From positions 82,134-146,133 of the forward strand of contig NZ_PHHA01000020.1 in assembly GCF_002795425.1 (NCBI RefSeq): DNA of 64,000 bases, read 5' to 3'. Position 1 is the stretch's first letter. Every line of letters starts with the position of its first letter. Of the stretch, positions 17,942 through 26,532 are shown piece after piece. The notes beneath the pieces are model-generated. The model was not told the DNA's origin. It did not search any database and saw only the letters and a list, made by a program, of their open reading frames with translations. A program made the translations under genes and the position numbers. Origin of the DNA: Conservatibacter flavescens (GTDB lineage Bacteria > Pseudomonadota > Gammaproteobacteria > Enterobacterales > Pasteurellaceae).

Positions 17942-18598
17942 TTAAATAAGTTGTAAACGAGTGAGGGTCTCTGTGAGATTCAATAATTCAGCAGTATTTC
18001 CTCCCTCCCTGAGTTTCTCTTTGAACATCGCTTCTTTTTGTTCCCGAGCTATACTTTGAGTGATTGCAACATTTAAATTTGCACGAGGGATCACAACTAG
18101 TCCGTCACGATCTCCTACGATTATATCGCCTGCGTTAATCACCACATCATCAATTATGATTGGTTCATTAATTTTTCCGGGTTGATTTTTCCCTGTACCT
18201 TTGATGCTTAATCCTTTGCAAAAAACAGGGAAACCATGTGCAATGATCGCTGAGGCATCTCGTACAGCACCGTTTACGACGAGTCCACCCAAACCTAATT
18301 TCATAGCTTGTTCTGTCAGAACATCGCCCCATACGCCAGCTTCAATGAAACCCTTTGCATCAAGCACCAAAATATCACCAGGTTTGGCTTTTAATAGCGC
18401 ATAGTGAATCATTAAGTTGTCACCAGGTCGCATATCCACAGTAAAAGCCGGTCCAGCTAACTTCATCGTTCCATCAATAGGTTTAAGTTGACTACTCAGC
18501 GCTCCAAATGCTCCCTGTGCTTCATAAATTGTTGCAGCGCCTAGGTCTAGTAGCTTATGAATAGTTTCTTGTGAAATAGTTGAAATATGGGTGGTCAT
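17942..18598 (-). CDS. RraA-like 4-hydroxy-4-methyl-2-oxoglutarate / CHA aldolase family protein
   Basis: 218 residues of the RraA/HMG-aldolase fold. These class II aldolases cleave 4-hydroxy-4-methyl-2-oxoglutarate or 4-carboxy-4-hydroxy-2-oxoadipate to pyruvate plus pyruvate or oxaloacetate, and often decarboxylate oxaloacetate. Visible: GPAFTVDMRPGDN, a GVWGDVLTEQA segment, LGGLVVNGAVRDAS with the Arg-Asp pair that anchors substrate and metal, and IIVGDRDGLVVIP near the C-terminus. It is longer than regulator RraA (about 160) and keeps the RD pair, so enzymatic function is likely. First gene of an operon with the GltS-like carrier; divergent LysR gene upstream. Confidence 0.82.
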   Translation of the reverse strand: MTTHISTISQETIHKLLDLGAATIYEAQGAFGALSSQLKPIDGTMKLAGPAFTVDMRPGDNLMIHYALLKAKPGDILVLDAKGFIEAGVWGDVLTEQAMKLGLGGLVVNGAVRDASAIIAHGFPVFCKGLSIKGTGKNQPGKINEPIIIDDVVINAGDIIVGDRDGLVVIPRANLNVAITQSIAREQKEAMFKEKLREGGNTAELLNLTETLTRLQLI

Positions 18599-18691
18599 AG
18601 GTATTTCCTCAATTTGATTGAAATTGACCCTATTCTTAAATAAACTTTATTGCACATCAATCAACGAGTTTTGGATATAATTTCAAAAAAA

Positions 18692-19630
18692 ATGAACTTT
18701 AAACAACTACGTTCTTTTTGTGCAATTGTGGAAAGAAAAGGGCTTACTGCTGCAGCTGAAGTTTTATTTATTGCTCCAACAGCAATTAGCATGCAATTAT
18801 TACAATTAGAAGCGGAGCTGGGTGGGCTGCTATTTGATCGATCTAAAAAGCCAATGGAGTTGACTGCATTAGGGCGATTTTTTTATCCAAAAGCAAAAGG
18901 GTTAGTTCAAGAATTTCAGAGGCTTGAACGCGAAATGAAGGATTTGAGCGCAGGTAAAAAAGAGTGGCTGCGAGTAGGATTTATCCGTTCTGTCATTAAC
19001 TCTTTATTACCAAAGGCAATACAAGAATTTAAATTAAAGCACCCTAATGCTCATTTAGATTTGGTTGAAGTTTTATCAGAATATCAGTTTGAAAGTTTAC
19101 GTAATGATGAAATTGATATAGGAATTTCCCGTTTTATTGGTGTGCATGAAATTGAATCGAAATTATTACAACATGTGCTTATTAAAGATCCGTTCGTTCT
19201 TGCTGTATCAATCAATGATCCTTTGGCAAATAGAAGTAGTGTAAGCCTCTCTGATTTAAATAATTATCCATTGGTGTTATACCCCAAAGATGATAAAAGT
19301 AACTTTGCTCAAAAAATGTTGTCATTTTTTCAGCAAATGCAACAAGATCCTTATGTAGCATATGAAGCAGTTGAAATTCATACTGCGCTAGCTTTAGTGG
19401 GGGCTGGATTAGGAATTACCCTAGTCGGGAAGTCAGTGGCTGAAAATAATCGACAAGATGTTGCATTTATCCCAATTACTGACTTATCAGAGGGGAGTTC
19501 AGTGATTGCATTTACAAGAGAGCATGAAAGTAATTATTTGGTACATGATTTTCTTATGATCTTGCATGACATAGCTTCAGAATTAAGTGAGTTACAAACG
19601 CCAATGAATCATGTAGGAGATGGTGATTAA
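18692..19630 (+). CDS. LysR-family transcriptional regulator
   Basis: 312 residues from ATG 18692 (an upstream in-frame ATG at 18650 would add 14 residues without family match). The N-terminal winged helix is MNFKQLRSFCAIVERKGLTA, continuing into AAEVLFIAPTAISMQLLQLE and FDRSKKPMELTALG. The C-terminal periplasmic-binding-like effector domain begins with WLRVGFIRSV. It is divergent from the aldolase/GltS-like operon with about 93 bases between starts, the classic arrangement for a LysR activator of the neighbouring operon. The shared intergenic space contains AATTTGATTGAAATTGA, a possible half-site area. The effector is unknown, perhaps the aldolase substrate. Confidence 0.88.
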   Translation: MNFKQLRSFCAIVERKGLTAAAEVLFIAPTAISMQLLQLEAELGGLLFDRSKKPMELTALGRFFYPKAKGLVQEFQRLEREMKDLSAGKKEWLRVGFIRSVINSLLPKAIQEFKLKHPNAHLDLVEVLSEYQFESLRNDEIDIGISRFIGVHEIESKLLQHVLIKDPFVLAVSINDPLANRSSVSLSDLNNYPLVLYPKDDKSNFAQKMLSFFQQMQQDPYVAYEAVEIHTALALVGAGLGITLVGKSVAENNRQDVAFIPITDLSEGSSVIAFTREHESNYLVHDFLMILHDIASELSELQTPMNHVGDGD

Positions 19631-19718
19631 ACATTTTCTAAGGTAAATTGGTGGTTTTGATATCAATAATATTTCCCCAAAATGATGAAAATTCCTAGCT
19701 TTTAACCGCACTTTATGG

Positions 19719-19724
19719 TATAAA
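19719..19724 (+). promoter_or_regulatory. Probable -10 box of the rpsB promoter
   Basis: TATAAA (19719-19724) followed by ATGCGCCG, a GC-rich discriminator typical of stringently controlled ribosomal promoters. No strong -35 is visible. An uptake sequence (19705-19713) occupies the spacer. Confidence 0.45.
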
Positions 19725-19778
19725 ATGCGCCGTTATTTTCATGGTGAAAATAATAGATTATTTACTAACTAAAACACA

Positions 19779-19840
19779 CACATATCAACAAGGTTAAATT
19801 GGGGTGCCTTCGGGTTCAATTTAATGAGATATGTGGAGGC
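19779..19840 (+). promoter_or_regulatory. rpsB mRNA leader, S2 autoregulatory structure
   Basis: Two nested stems: CACATATC (19779-19786) with GATATGTG (19828-19835), and TTAAATTG (19794-19801) with CAATTTAA (19817-19824). The apical loop contains GGTGCCTTCGGG. It lies 30 bases before the rpsB ATG. Gammaproteobacterial rpsB leaders are known S2-binding autoregulatory elements; that this one works the same way is inferred from its placement and structure. Confidence 0.75.
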
Positions 19841-19869
19841 AAAACCCAACTTTATTAAAGGAAAATATC

Positions 19870-20601
19870 ATGGCACAAGTTTCAATGCGCGATATGCTAC
19901 AAGCAGGTGTTCACTTCGGTCACCAAACTCGTTACTGGAATCCAAAAATGAAATCTTACATCTTTGGACCTCGTAATGGTGTTCATATCATTAACTTGGA
20001 AAAAACCGTTCCAATGTTCAATGAAGCGTTAGCTGAATTAACTCGTATCGCGAGCAACAACGGAAAAATCTTATTCGTTGGTACAAAACGTGCAGCAACT
20101 GAAGCAGTTCAAGCAGCCGCTTTAGATTGTCAACAATATTATGTGAACCATCGTTGGTTAGGTGGTATGTTGACTAACTGGAAAACAGTTCGTCAATCAA
20201 TCAAACGCTTAAAAGATTTAGAAACTCAATCTCAAGATGGTACGTTTGATAAGTTAACTAAAAAAGAAGCGTTAATGCGTACTCGCGAGATGGAAAAACT
20301 TGAGTTAAGTCTTGGTGGTATTAAAGACATGGCTGGTTTACCAGATGCGCTTTTCGTTATTGGTGCTGATCATGAACATATCGCAGTTAAAGAAGCAAAC
20401 AATTTAGGTATTCCAGTGTTTGCGATTGTTGATACTAACTCAAGCCCAGATGGTGTTGATTTCGTGATTCCTGGTAATGACGATGCGACACGTGCAATCC
20501 AATTATACCTAACTGCTGCTGTTGCTGCAGTGAAAGAAGGGAAAGGCTCAGAAGATGTTGTAACTGAAGAAGTTGCAGCTGAAGCCGCAGCGGCAGAATA
20601 A
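19870..20601 (+). CDS. rpsB: 30S ribosomal protein S2
   Basis: Structural protein of the small subunit that helps bind S1. 243 residues from ATG 19870 ([20 protein letters not shown]), preceded by AAAGGAAAA. The longer frame from 19831 is ignored because it reads through the leader hairpin. Conserved blocks: [49 protein letters not shown]. The Ala/Glu-rich tail is normal for the family. It heads the rpsB-tsf pair with an internal attenuating terminator after it. Confidence 0.98.
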   Translation: MAQVSMRDMLQAGVHFGHQTRYWNPKMKSYIFGPRNGVHIINLEKTVPMFNEALAELTRIASNNGKILFVGTKRAATEAVQAAALDCQQYYVNHRWLGGMLTNWKTVRQSIKRLKDLETQSQDGTFDKLTKKEALMRTREMEKLELSLGGIKDMAGLPDALFVIGADHEHIAVKEANNLGIPVFAIVDTNSSPDGVDFVIPGNDDATRAIQLYLTAAVAAVKEGKGSEDVVTEEVAAEAAAAE

Positions 20602-20641
20602 TTTCTGACGTAAAGGCAAACGCCCTTACAATATATTGGCT

Positions 20642-20670
20642 AGCAGGGGGCGAAAGTTCCCTGCTTTTTT
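20642..20670 (+). terminator. rpsB-tsf intergenic terminator/attenuator
   Basis: AGCAGGG (20642-20648) pairs with CCCTGCT (20659-20665) and is followed by TTTTTT. It lies between rpsB and tsf, so it probably reduces tsf relative to rpsB. An uptake sequence follows (20677). Confidence 0.85.
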
Positions 20671-20730
20671 ATCATTAAGTGCGGTTATTTTTTCAAAAAT
20701 TTTAATTGTACGGAATAGAGGATTTAGAAC

Positions 20731-21576
20731 ATGGCAGAAATTACTGCATCATTAGTTAAAGAGCTTCGCGAGCGTACTGGCGCGGGCATGATGGAATGTA
20801 AAAAAGCATTAGTTGAAGCAAATGGTGATATTGAATTAGCTATCGACAATATGCGTAAATCTGGTCAAGCGAAAGCAGCGAAAAAAGCAGGTCGTGTGGC
20901 AGCAGAAGGTGTTATTCTTGCTCGTGTTGGCGCAGGTTTCGGTGTATTAGTTGAAATGAACTGTGAAACAGACTTCGTGGCGAAAGATGCGGGCTTCTTA
21001 GAGCTTGCAAATGAAGTTGCGGATTATGCACTGGCGAATAAAGGTGTGTCTATTGAGGCATTACAAGCGCAATTCGAAGAAAAACGTGCGACACTAGTTG
21101 CTAAAATTGGTGAAAATATGAATATTCGCCGCGTTCAGTTCCTAGATGGTGACGTTATTGCTCAATATTTACACGGTGCAAAAATTGGTGTATTAGTAGC
21201 AGGTCAAGGTTCTGAAGAGGAATTACGTAAAGTTGCGATGCACGTTGCTGCTTCTAAACCTGAGTTTGTGAATCCAGAAGATGTATCGGCAGATGTTGTT
21301 GCGAAAGAGCGTGAAATCCAAGTTGCTATTGCAATGGAATCAGGTAAACCACGTGAAATTGCAGAGAAAATGGTTGAAGGTCGTATGAAGAAATTTACTG
21401 GTGAAGTTTCACTAACTGGCCAACCATTTGTAATGGATCCATCTCAATCAGTAGGCGATTACTTAAAATCAGTGAATACTTCAGTATCTAACTTTATTCG
21501 TTTAGAAGTAGGTGAAGGTATTGAGAAAGTTGAAACAGATTTTGCAGCTGAAGTTGCGGCAATGCAAAAAGTGTAA
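20731..21576 (+). CDS. tsf: Elongation factor Ts
   Basis: Nucleotide exchange factor that regenerates EF-Tu-GTP. 281 residues. UBA-like N-terminus ([20 protein letters not shown]), the TDFVAKD motif that inserts into the EF-Tu GTP domain ([12 protein letters not shown]), and the core and coiled-coil domains ending [15 protein letters not shown]. Partner EF-Tu is encoded at the far end of the window. Confidence 0.98.
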   Translation: MAEITASLVKELRERTGAGMMECKKALVEANGDIELAIDNMRKSGQAKAAKKAGRVAAEGVILARVGAGFGVLVEMNCETDFVAKDAGFLELANEVADYALANKGVSIEALQAQFEEKRATLVAKIGENMNIRRVQFLDGDVIAQYLHGAKIGVLVAGQGSEEELRKVAMHVAASKPEFVNPEDVSADVVAKEREIQVAIAMESGKPREIAEKMVEGRMKKFTGEVSLTGQPFVMDPSQSVGDYLKSVNTSVSNFIRLEVGEGIEKVETDFAAEVAAMQKV

Positions 21577-21597
21577 TTTTCTATCTATATGATTAAG

Positions 21598-21624
21598 AAG
21601 GACAAGCTTAGCTTGTCCTTTTTT
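21598..21624 (+). terminator. tsf terminator
   Basis: AAGGACAAGC (21598-21607) pairs with GCTTGTCCTT (21611-21620) around a 3-base loop, followed by TTTT. A strong intrinsic terminator. Confidence 0.92.
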
Positions 21625-21713
21625 ACTTTCATTTCTTTTTCTTCTATTTTCAGCCAGCTCACGATCTCGTATAATAGGTAGGATTTTATGTCCGAGTCCT
21701 AAAGGGGTAAAAA

Positions 21714-22430
21714 ATGAGCAAACCAATCTATAAACGTATTCTATTGAAATTAAGTGGTGAAGCATTGCAAGGCGAGGAAGGTTTTGGCATTGATCCTTCG
21801 ATCTTGGATCGCATGGCAATCGAAATTAAAGAATTATTAGAGATGGGTGTTGAAGTCGGTGTGGTATTGGGTGGCGGTAATTTATTCCGTGGCGCAAAAT
21901 TGGCGAAAGCCGGTATGAATCGTGTTGTTGGTGATCATATGGGCATGTTAGCAACGGTGATGAATGGTTTGGCAATGCGTGATTCTTTACACCGCGCAGA
22001 GGTGAATGCGAAGCTTATGTCAGCGTTTCAGTTAAACGGTATTTGTGATACTTATAACTGGTCTGAAGCGATTAAAATGTTACGTGAAAAGCGCGTAGTG
22101 ATTTTTTCTGCAGGTACGGGCAGCCCGTTTTTTACAACAGATTCTGCGGCATGTTTGCGTGGTATTGAAATTGAAGCGGATGTGGTATTAAAAGCCACAA
22201 AAGTGGACGGTGTATATGATTGTGATCCTGCAAAAAATCCAAATGCCAAACTGTATGATCACTTATCTTATGCTGAGGTGATTGATAAAGAATTACAAGT
22301 TATGGATCTTGCAGCTTTCACTTTAGCCCGTGATCATGGCTTGCCAATTCGTGTGTTTAATATGGGGAAACCAGGAGCGCTACGTCGTGTTATTACCGGA
22401 GAAACGGAAGGAACTCTGATCTGCGATTAA
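21714..22430 (+). CDS. pyrH: UMP kinase
   Basis: Hexameric, UMP-specific bacterial kinase of the amino-acid-kinase fold. 238 residues. [14 protein letters not shown] at the start (phosphate-binding lysine), [11 protein letters not shown], the [17 protein letters not shown] substrate loop and [11 protein letters not shown]. It normally sits directly upstream of frr; here a heme-uptake pair separates them. Confidence 0.98.
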   Translation: MSKPIYKRILLKLSGEALQGEEGFGIDPSILDRMAIEIKELLEMGVEVGVVLGGGNLFRGAKLAKAGMNRVVGDHMGMLATVMNGLAMRDSLHRAEVNAKLMSAFQLNGICDTYNWSEAIKMLREKRVVIFSAGTGSPFFTTDSAACLRGIEIEADVVLKATKVDGVYDCDPAKNPNAKLYDHLSYAEVIDKELQVMDLAAFTLARDHGLPIRVFNMGKPGALRRVITGETEGTLICD

Positions 22431-22460
22431 TATTGCATTTTCCACATATGTCATTGCTTT

Positions 22461-22497
22461 AGGTGGGCATGTCCCACCTCATTTATCTCCATTTTTT
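22461..22497 (+). terminator. pyrH terminator
   Basis: AGGTGGG (22461-22467) pairs with CCCACCT (22473-22479); weak T-rich sequence follows and ends in TTTTTT at 22492-22497. Confidence 0.65.
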
Positions 22498-22625
22498 CTA
22501 CCTAGATTGATTAAGCCATAGTGATGATGGCTGAATGATCTTCCTTATCATTTTTATTTACTTTCTAAATCATCAAGTAAAGCGCTTTATTTTTTAGTCA
22601 ATATAGTTTTTTATACCTTGATATT

Positions 22626-22644
22626 GATAACAATTATCATTAAT
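22626..22644 (+). promoter_or_regulatory. Fur box upstream of the heme receptor
   Basis: GATAACAATTATCATTAAT matches about 14 of 19 positions of the Fur consensus GATAATGATAATCATTATC. It is 54 bases before the receptor ATG, consistent with iron repression of the two-gene operon. Confidence 0.8.
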
Positions 22645-22697
22645 GATAGATTATCTGCTCAAAATTTTCAATATTTACATAACTATAAGGATATATC

Positions 22698-24938
22698 ATG
22701 AGGAGAGTGATACCACTGATTTTCATTATGTTGATATTCCATGTTGAAGCACAAGCACAAGCACAAGCACAAGCACAAGCACAAGCACAAGCAACGGATA
22801 GTTTATCAACCATTTTAGTCGAGGATACAACAGAAAATAAGGAAAATAAGCCATTTTATACTCCGTCTGCGACCTCCCAACTGACCCAAAATACACTTGG
22901 TAGAGACGTTAATGAATATTTGCGTACAAGCCCCAGCTTATTTACACAACATGATATTGGTCAAGGCGGAATCGCTATCAATCTACGGGGATTAGAAGGA
23001 TTGGGGCGAGTAAATACGACGATAGATGGCGTTAGCCAAACGTTTTATCAGATGAATCCGGCTCATGGTTGGAATGGTAATACCGTGTATCTTAATGAAG
23101 ATTTTATTACTGACGTCCAAATTAATCGAGGCTTCTCAAATGGCAATATGGGGGCAAATGCTTTAGGAGGGAGTGTTGCTTTTCGTACGCTTTCTGCGAA
23201 AGATTTGGTTGAGAAAAATAGTCGCTTTGGCAACCGGTTAATTCTACGCACAGGATCGAATGGATACGGACAAAATGGTATGTTTGCTACAGCTTATCGT
23301 GAAGAACTGTCCGACGGCGGTAGTGTGGGAGCATTAATTGCATATGGCGGGAAGATTAAAAAAGGCTATAAAAATGGGGCTGGTGAGGTGATTGCAGGAG
23401 ATGATTTAGATGATAAAGCGCCCATGGAAAGTGGTGGACGAGGACAAAATATATTAGCGAAATTTGAGTATGCCCCAAATAGGTATCATGAATTTAAGTT
23501 TACTTATTTGCGAAATCATAGCAAAACTTATAATAACCATACGCCAATGAATATTGCTTCTTATAGCGGATTAGCTGAATATTCTTATAAGCCATTATCT
23601 GATTATATTGATTTACATACTGCATTAGCCTATTCCAATTCAAGTCAGCGATTTGAGCGAGAGAGCTATGATAATGGCTATCAGGGGCGTAAAACCCGTA
23701 ATCCAGCATTACAGTTTAATATTCGTAATAATAGTCGTTTAGAGTTAGGTGAGGCGGATTTAGACATTAAAGTTGGTGCGACCTTTCATGATATTCGTTA
23801 TAACGCAGATAAACATAATCAGTCAGAACCCTCTTTGATTTTGGTAGAGGGGAAACAACAGCGCGTTTCTTTATTTACCGAGACAGAAGTGCGGTGGGAA
23901 AAATGGATGTTTTTGAGTGGCATACGTTATGAACAATATGGTATGCAAGGCTATTTACCTCCAACCGAAGACGACGGGGCAATTGTTTTTCCAAAAGGCG
24001 GGAATATTCACTTTAAGCGTAAAGAAAATCATCTAAACCCTTATATTTCATTGGCCTACTTGCCAACAGATTGGTTACAGCTGTATGTGAATTATGCCCA
24101 TACTAGCCGAGCGCCGAATGTACAAGAGTTTATGTATGCAAATAATGCACAGAATAACCCTTATTCTATCAATCCTTATCTCAAAGGAGAGCAAAGCATT
24201 AATCGTAATGTGGGTTTTAATATCCTAAAGCAAGGGATATTGAAACAAGATGATGAGCTACGCTTAAAAGTGAATTATTTTAATAATCGGATAAAAAATT
24301 ATATTACGCAGCGGCAATTTTATATTTGTAGCAGTATAGATCAGGCCTATCATCGTTGTTCAATTGATGGATATACGGATTCATCTAATCATTCGACTAT
24401 TGCGCCAGTTGGGATATTTCTTAATGAGCCAGAGCGGGTAAAAATGTATGGTTGGGAGCTTGAAGGTGGATATGATTTTGGGCAGGCTTATATCAATATG
24501 AGTTGGACAAAGACAACAACTGATACGCCTACCGATCGTTTAGCAGATATGACCAGCACCACCCGAACACAGCCTTCTAGCAAATTTATTTTAGATCTCG
24601 GTACACGTTGGCTAGACGAGCGTTTAATTATTGGGGCGAGAATGACACGAATTGGTGATGACATTGTCCCTGCGGGAATAGACTTCGATTCCGATCAAGC
24701 CATAGTAGATCGTATAAAAGGTGGACAAAAAATCTATGATTTATACGCCATTTATAATGTGAATAAACATATGAAGCTTTTTGTTAATATCGAGAACTTA
24801 ACCAATACGCTTTATAACTATCCAATGAGTAGCGGCGGAACGTTAGGCGTGGGTAATTTGGGGCAACCATCAACTTGGGCCAATCAAGGAACGGGGCGAG
24901 GTAGGACGATTTATGGTGGCTTACAGGTAAACTTTTAA
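22698..24938 (+). CDS. TonB-dependent heme/hemoglobin receptor
   Basis: Outer-membrane gated channel for heme or hemoprotein iron, 746 residues. Short signal peptide (MRRVIPLIFIMLIFHVEA), then seven Ala-Gln pairs from a hexanucleotide repeat. A TonB-box-like stretch follows (TILVED), with a plug domain (about 50-170: GGIAINLRGLEGLGRVNTTI, ANALGGSVAF) and a beta-barrel ending in an aromatic residue (GGLQVNF). The barrel contains the heme-receptor pair SRAP...NPYLKGEQS (FRAP/NPNL boxes, about residues 471-500). The histidine often found between those boxes is absent. Its stop overlaps the ATG of the ChaN-like gene. The Fur box indicates iron control. It interrupts the pyrH-frr junction. Confidence 0.88.
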   Translation: MRRVIPLIFIMLIFHVEAQAQAQAQAQAQAQATDSLSTILVEDTTENKENKPFYTPSATSQLTQNTLGRDVNEYLRTSPSLFTQHDIGQGGIAINLRGLEGLGRVNTTIDGVSQTFYQMNPAHGWNGNTVYLNEDFITDVQINRGFSNGNMGANALGGSVAFRTLSAKDLVEKNSRFGNRLILRTGSNGYGQNGMFATAYREELSDGGSVGALIAYGGKIKKGYKNGAGEVIAGDDLDDKAPMESGGRGQNILAKFEYAPNRYHEFKFTYLRNHSKTYNNHTPMNIASYSGLAEYSYKPLSDYIDLHTALAYSNSSQRFERESYDNGYQGRKTRNPALQFNIRNNSRLELGEADLDIKVGATFHDIRYNADKHNQSEPSLILVEGKQQRVSLFTETEVRWEKWMFLSGIRYEQYGMQGYLPPTEDDGAIVFPKGGNIHFKRKENHLNPYISLAYLPTDWLQLYVNYAHTSRAPNVQEFMYANNAQNNPYSINPYLKGEQSINRNVGFNILKQGILKQDDELRLKVNYFNNRIKNYITQRQFYICSSIDQAYHRCSIDGYTDSSNHSTIAPVGIFLNEPERVKMYGWELEGGYDFGQAYINMSWTKTTTDTPTDRLADMTSTTRTQPSSKFILDLGTRWLDERLIIGARMTRIGDDIVPAGIDFDSDQAIVDRIKGGQKIYDLYAIYNVNKHMKLFVNIENLTNTLYNYPMSSGGTLGVGNLGQPSTWANQGTGRGRTIYGGLQVNF
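22749..22790 (+). repeat. (GCACAA)7 hexanucleotide repeat at the signal peptide end
   Basis: Seven perfect tandem copies of GCACAA encode (Ala-Gln)7 just after the hydrophobic core of the signal peptide. Slippage by whole units keeps the frame, so it would change the length or cleavage-site choice rather than switch the gene off. Confidence 0.95.
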
Positions 24939-25735
24939 TGATGAAATTATTATATCGTATTCCATGTGTCTTGTTGATTATGCTATGTGGATTAAATACT
25001 AGTATTGCTCATGCTAAAGATCGCATTATAAAGACCGCAACTCAGCAAGTTTTAACCGTTGATCAGCTTGTGGAGGAGTTGCTGAGCGCAGATATAGTAT
25101 TGCTTGGTGAAATTCATAATGATAGATCTCATCATGAGGCTCAGCGTTTACTGTTAGAGAAAACGGCTAAACAGCGTGCTGGCGGTAGTGTTGTATTAGA
25201 AATGCTAATGCCTTCACAACAAAAGGCAATTAATGAGGTTCAGCAATGGTTTCATCAAGGAGGGAAAAGTGGATTACGTAGTTTGGCGGAAAAAATTAAT
25301 TGGAATCATGCGTGGGATTGGCGGCAATACAAAGAAATAATGAATATGTTATTACATCAATCCGCAGCAATTGTAGCAGGCAGCCCAGATGACGCCGAAC
25401 TCAAGGCAAATCATGCTTTTGTTCCTACTGGAAAATACAGTGGACAGGAAAGTGTTAAAATGGCTTTGACCCAACTCATTCAAGCACAGCATAAAAATGA
25501 TGAAAACCTCGTTGCTTTACAGCAATATAAAGATTATAAAATGGCGAGGCAATTACAAGGGGCAAAGAAACCCGCTTGGTTGATTGCCGGAAATATCCAT
25601 GTATCTAAACAACTCGGTGTGCCACTTTTCCTACAAGATAATCATTTTTCAGGCAAACTTAAAGTCTTGATGATGGTTGAATCGAAATTATTACCAGATG
25701 TTAATCATGCGGATTATTTATGGATTACTCAATAG
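24938..25735 (+). CDS. ChaN/PhuW-family iron-regulated heme-binding protein
   Basis: 265 residues with a Sec signal peptide (about 1-26, LLYRIPCVLLIMLCGLNTSIAHA). Matches the ChaN family (haem-binding uptake, Tiki superfamily): DIVLLGEIHNDRSHHEAQ near residue 55, VVLEMLMPSQQ, a central helical part, and IAGNIHVSKQLGVP near the C-terminus. The conserved Glu/His pairs of this fold are visible. I see no lipobox cysteine at the cleavage site; the C of LLIMLCGLN lies within the hydrophobic core and could still be lipidated. Translationally coupled to the TonB receptor, as in phuR-phuW of Pseudomonas, so a role in heme handling at the outer membrane is likely. Confidence 0.82.
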   Translation: MMKLLYRIPCVLLIMLCGLNTSIAHAKDRIIKTATQQVLTVDQLVEELLSADIVLLGEIHNDRSHHEAQRLLLEKTAKQRAGGSVVLEMLMPSQQKAINEVQQWFHQGGKSGLRSLAEKINWNHAWDWRQYKEIMNMLLHQSAAIVAGSPDDAELKANHAFVPTGKYSGQESVKMALTQLIQAQHKNDENLVALQQYKDYKMARQLQGAKKPAWLIAGNIHVSKQLGVPLFLQDNHFSGKLKVLMMVESKLLPDVNHADYLWITQ

Positions 25736-25894
25736 CCTGACAGAGAGTTGATATAGATGATTGATGGGCAGATATAGGTATAGAAAAATTAGGATTTTCT
25801 CCGTTCTCAACTTACTAAGCTAGCTAAAATTTTTAAAATCAAGTAAAATCAACTAGGTCTGATTATTTTTCAAGTAATAGTAAGGGATAATATT

Positions 25895-26452
25895 GTGATT
25901 AACGAAATTAAAAAAGATACGCAAGCGCGTATGGAAAAAAGTTTAGAAGCGTTTAAATCTCATATTTCAAAAATTCGTACAGGGCGAGCACAGCCGAGTT
26001 TGCTAGATGGTATTCAAGTGGATTACTATGGTGCAGCTACCCCATTACGTCAGTTAGCAAATGTGGTTGCAGAAGATGCCCGCACGTTAGCGGTCACTGT
26101 ATTTGATCGTTCATTGATTTCTGCAGTAGAAAAGGCGATTTTGACTTCTGATTTAGGCTTAAACCCATCTTCAGCAGGGACAACAATTCGTGTACCTCTA
26201 CCTCCTCTAACGGAAGAGCGCCGTCGCGACTTGATTAAAATCGTAAAAGGCGAAGGTGAACAAGGTAAAGTGGCCGTTCGTAACGTTCGTCGTGATGCTA
26301 ACGATAAAATCAAAGCCTTATTGAAAGATAAGGAAATTAGCGAAGATGAAGAGCGTAAAGCACAAGATGAAATCCAAAAAATCACTGATTCATATATTAA
26401 AAAAGTTGATGAAGTGCTAGCGGATAAAGAAAAAGAATTATTGGATTTCTAA
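25895..26452 (+). CDS. frr: Ribosome recycling factor
   Basis: Splits the post-termination ribosome with EF-G. 185 residues, the normal length. The GTG start at 25895 is supported by alignment of [13 protein letters not shown] with E. coli MISDIRKDAEVRM and by TAAGGG upstream. Conserved: [28 protein letters not shown] and [20 protein letters not shown]. Confidence 0.97.
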   Translation: MINEIKKDTQARMEKSLEAFKSHISKIRTGRAQPSLLDGIQVDYYGAATPLRQLANVVAEDARTLAVTVFDRSLISAVEKAILTSDLGLNPSSAGTTIRVPLPPLTEERRRDLIKIVKGEGEQGKVAVRNVRRDANDKIKALLKDKEISEDEERKAQDEIQKITDSYIKKVDEVLADKEKELLDF

Positions 26453-26468
26453 GCATTCTCTTTATAGT

Positions 26469-26491
26469 AGGTGAGTAAAAATTACTCACCT
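26469..26491 (+). terminator. Perfect hairpin after frr
   Basis: AGGTGAGTAA (26469-26478) pairs with TTACTCACCT (26482-26491) around a 3-base loop. There is no U-tract, so termination may be weak or Rho-assisted; it may also stabilise the frr 3' end. Confidence 0.6.
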
Positions 26492-26532
26492 TAATCACGA
26501 ATAACATACTCATCTAACCTGCCTACATATTT

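Noticed and set aside
22749..22790. On/off phase variation of the heme receptor
   Set aside because: The repeat unit is 6 bases, so gain or loss of units does not change the frame; the gene is intact as read.
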